A stretch of 64,000 nucleotides of DNA from Pelobacter seleniigenes DSM 18267 (GTDB taxonomy: Bacteria > Desulfobacterota > Desulfuromonadia > Desulfuromonadales > Geopsychrobacteraceae). The translations under genes and the position numbers were made by a program. A model generated the notes under the pieces. That model was not told where the DNA came from. It did no database searches and worked only from the letters and a program-made list of their open reading frames with translations. This document shows, one piece after another, positions 63,281 to 64,000 of the stretch. The stretch lies in NCBI RefSeq assembly GCF_000711225.1, contig NZ_JOMG01000004.1, forward strand, positions 124,001 through 188,000, given 5' to 3'. Every line of letters begins with the position of its first letter. Within the stretch, counting starts at the first letter, position 1.

Positions 63281-64000
63281 CGGCTTGCTCCTCCCGCTTC
63301 ATGTTCGGCTTCCAGCCGGGCTTCGGGTAAATCGGGATGCAGCTGATCCCAGAGCGGCCGGCGGTTGCGGATATAGGGAACCTTGTCAAAGTTGTGCGGC
63401 GGCGGGGGAGAGGAGGTTGCCCATTCCAGGGTCCAGCCTTCCCAGGGGTTGTCACTGGCTTGTTCCCCGCGATACAGGCTCACTATGAGGTTGGCAAAGA
63501 AGATCAGCAGGGACAGCATCAGGACTGCCGCCGAGCAGGAGGAGAGCATATTCATCGGGGCCAGGTAAGGGATGTCTGCCGGATAGGTGAAGACCCGGCG
63601 CGGCATGCCGAACAGCCCCATCAGGTGCATGACGAAGAAGGTGCCGTTAAAGCCGATGATCATCAGCCAGAAGTGCGCCCGCCCCAGCTTTTCGGAGAGG
63701 AAATGTCCGGTCATTTTCGGATACCAGTAATAGATGCCGGAAATGATTCCGAACAGCATCCCGCCCAACAGCACATAATGAAAATGGGCGACGACAAAAT
63801 AACTGTCGGTCAGCTGCCAGTCGATGGGGACCGCGGCGAAGGCAACACCGCTTAAGCCGCCGATGGTGAACTGAATCAGGAAGGCGGTCGCGAACAGCAT
63901 CGACGTGGTGAAGCGAATCGAGCCGCCCCACATGGTCGCGATCCAGTTGAAAATTTTGATGCCCGTCGGCACTGCAATCAACATGCTGGCCCCGGCAAAG
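63277..64000 (-). CDS. Cytochrome c oxidase subunit I (5' end outside window)
   Basis: The C-terminal 241 residues of the haem-copper oxidase catalytic subunit; the reading frame is open to the window edge ([19 protein letters not shown] spans it), so the methionine at 63984 is internal. The conserved [12 protein letters not shown] carries the haem a3 and haem a ligands. The cytoplasmic tail is Glu/Ala-rich. Subunit II, needed to accept electrons from cytochrome c, is expected just outside the window. The gene overlaps subunit III by four bases. Confidence 0.95.
   Translation of the reverse strand, partial: FAGASMLIAVPTGIKIFNWIATMWGGSIRFTTSMLFATAFLIQFTIGGLSGVAFAAVPIDWQLTDSYFVVAHFHYVLLGGMLFGIISGIYYWYPKMTGHFLSEKLGRAHFWLMIIGFNGTFFVMHLMGLFGMPRRVFTYPADIPYLAPMNMLSSCSAAVLMLSLLIFFANLIVSLYRGEQASDNPWEGWTLEWATSSPPPPHNFDKVPYIRNRRPLWDQLHPDLPEARLEAEHEAGGASR

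Overview
The window is about 64 kb of chromosomal DNA, GC-rich over most of its length, from a Gram-negative bacterium. The order of the division and cell-wall genes, the many PAS-type hybrid histidine kinases, the HD-GYP signalling protein, the TRAP-type binding protein and the bc-complex plus haem-copper oxidase operon together suggest a member of the Desulfuromonadia (Desulfuromonas/Geobacter-like). This is an inference from gene content; there is no rRNA or tRNA gene here to confirm it.

Region by region. (1) 1-9.4 kb: the distal half of the division/cell-wall (dcw) cluster, murD (5' end cut by the window)-ftsW-murG-murC-ddl-ftsQ-ftsA-ftsZ, tightly packed with start/stop overlaps and closed by a strong terminator. 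murB is absent from its usual place between murC and ddl. (2) 9.5-32 kb: mixed core and accessory genes. They are a membrane hybrid kinase, pdxH, a cupin, a FecR/OmpA-lipoprotein/CHASE2-HD-GYP signalling operon, an RNase H-like gene with a VF530-type small protein, a two-domain flavin/Fe-S oxidoreductase, a MarR-controlled heterodimeric ABC exporter whose promoter overlaps a long palindrome, a pair of paralogous lipoproteins, an NAD(P)-binding epimerase-like protein, an ArsP-like permease and a second membrane hybrid kinase. Several intergenic gaps hold dispersed palindromic repeats. (3) 32.5-39.2 kb: accessory genes. They are a DUF2235 alpha/beta hydrolase, a broken C-terminal piece of endonuclease I, a membrane-anchored TPR protein encoded by fifteen exact-length 126-bp repeats, and a repeat-rich lipoprotein. 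(4) 39.7-43.4 kb: a Cpx-like envelope-stress operon (CpxP-like lipoprotein, DUF1499 lipoprotein, PAS-like protein, small membrane protein, response regulator, sensor kinase). (5) 43.8-48 kb: lower-GC accessory island with a zinc-ribbon/HEPN protein, two lipoproteins, a site-2 protease and MITE-like elements. (6) 48.1-55.3 kb: an IclR-controlled catabolic cluster with both aconitase X subunits, a ketopantoate-reductase-like enzyme, a cupin, a type II dehydroquinase, a Gfo/Idh/MocA dehydrogenase and a TRAP solute-binding protein. A 161-bp MITE sits inside it. (7) 55.7-59.1 kb: a Tat-exported metallophosphoesterase lipoprotein and a soluble hybrid kinase. (8) 59.7-64 kb: an aerobic respiratory operon on the minus strand (oxidase subunit I, cut by the window end, subunit III, CtaG, a small membrane protein, Rieske protein, cytochrome b fused to cytochrome c).

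The strongest candidates for something undescribed are the aconitase X cluster, whose enzyme combination matches no pathway I know, the TPR/DUF2235 locus, and the stand-alone zinc-ribbon/HEPN protein beside mobile-element ends. A smaller curiosity is that one MITE family supplies the TAG stop codon of two unrelated genes.
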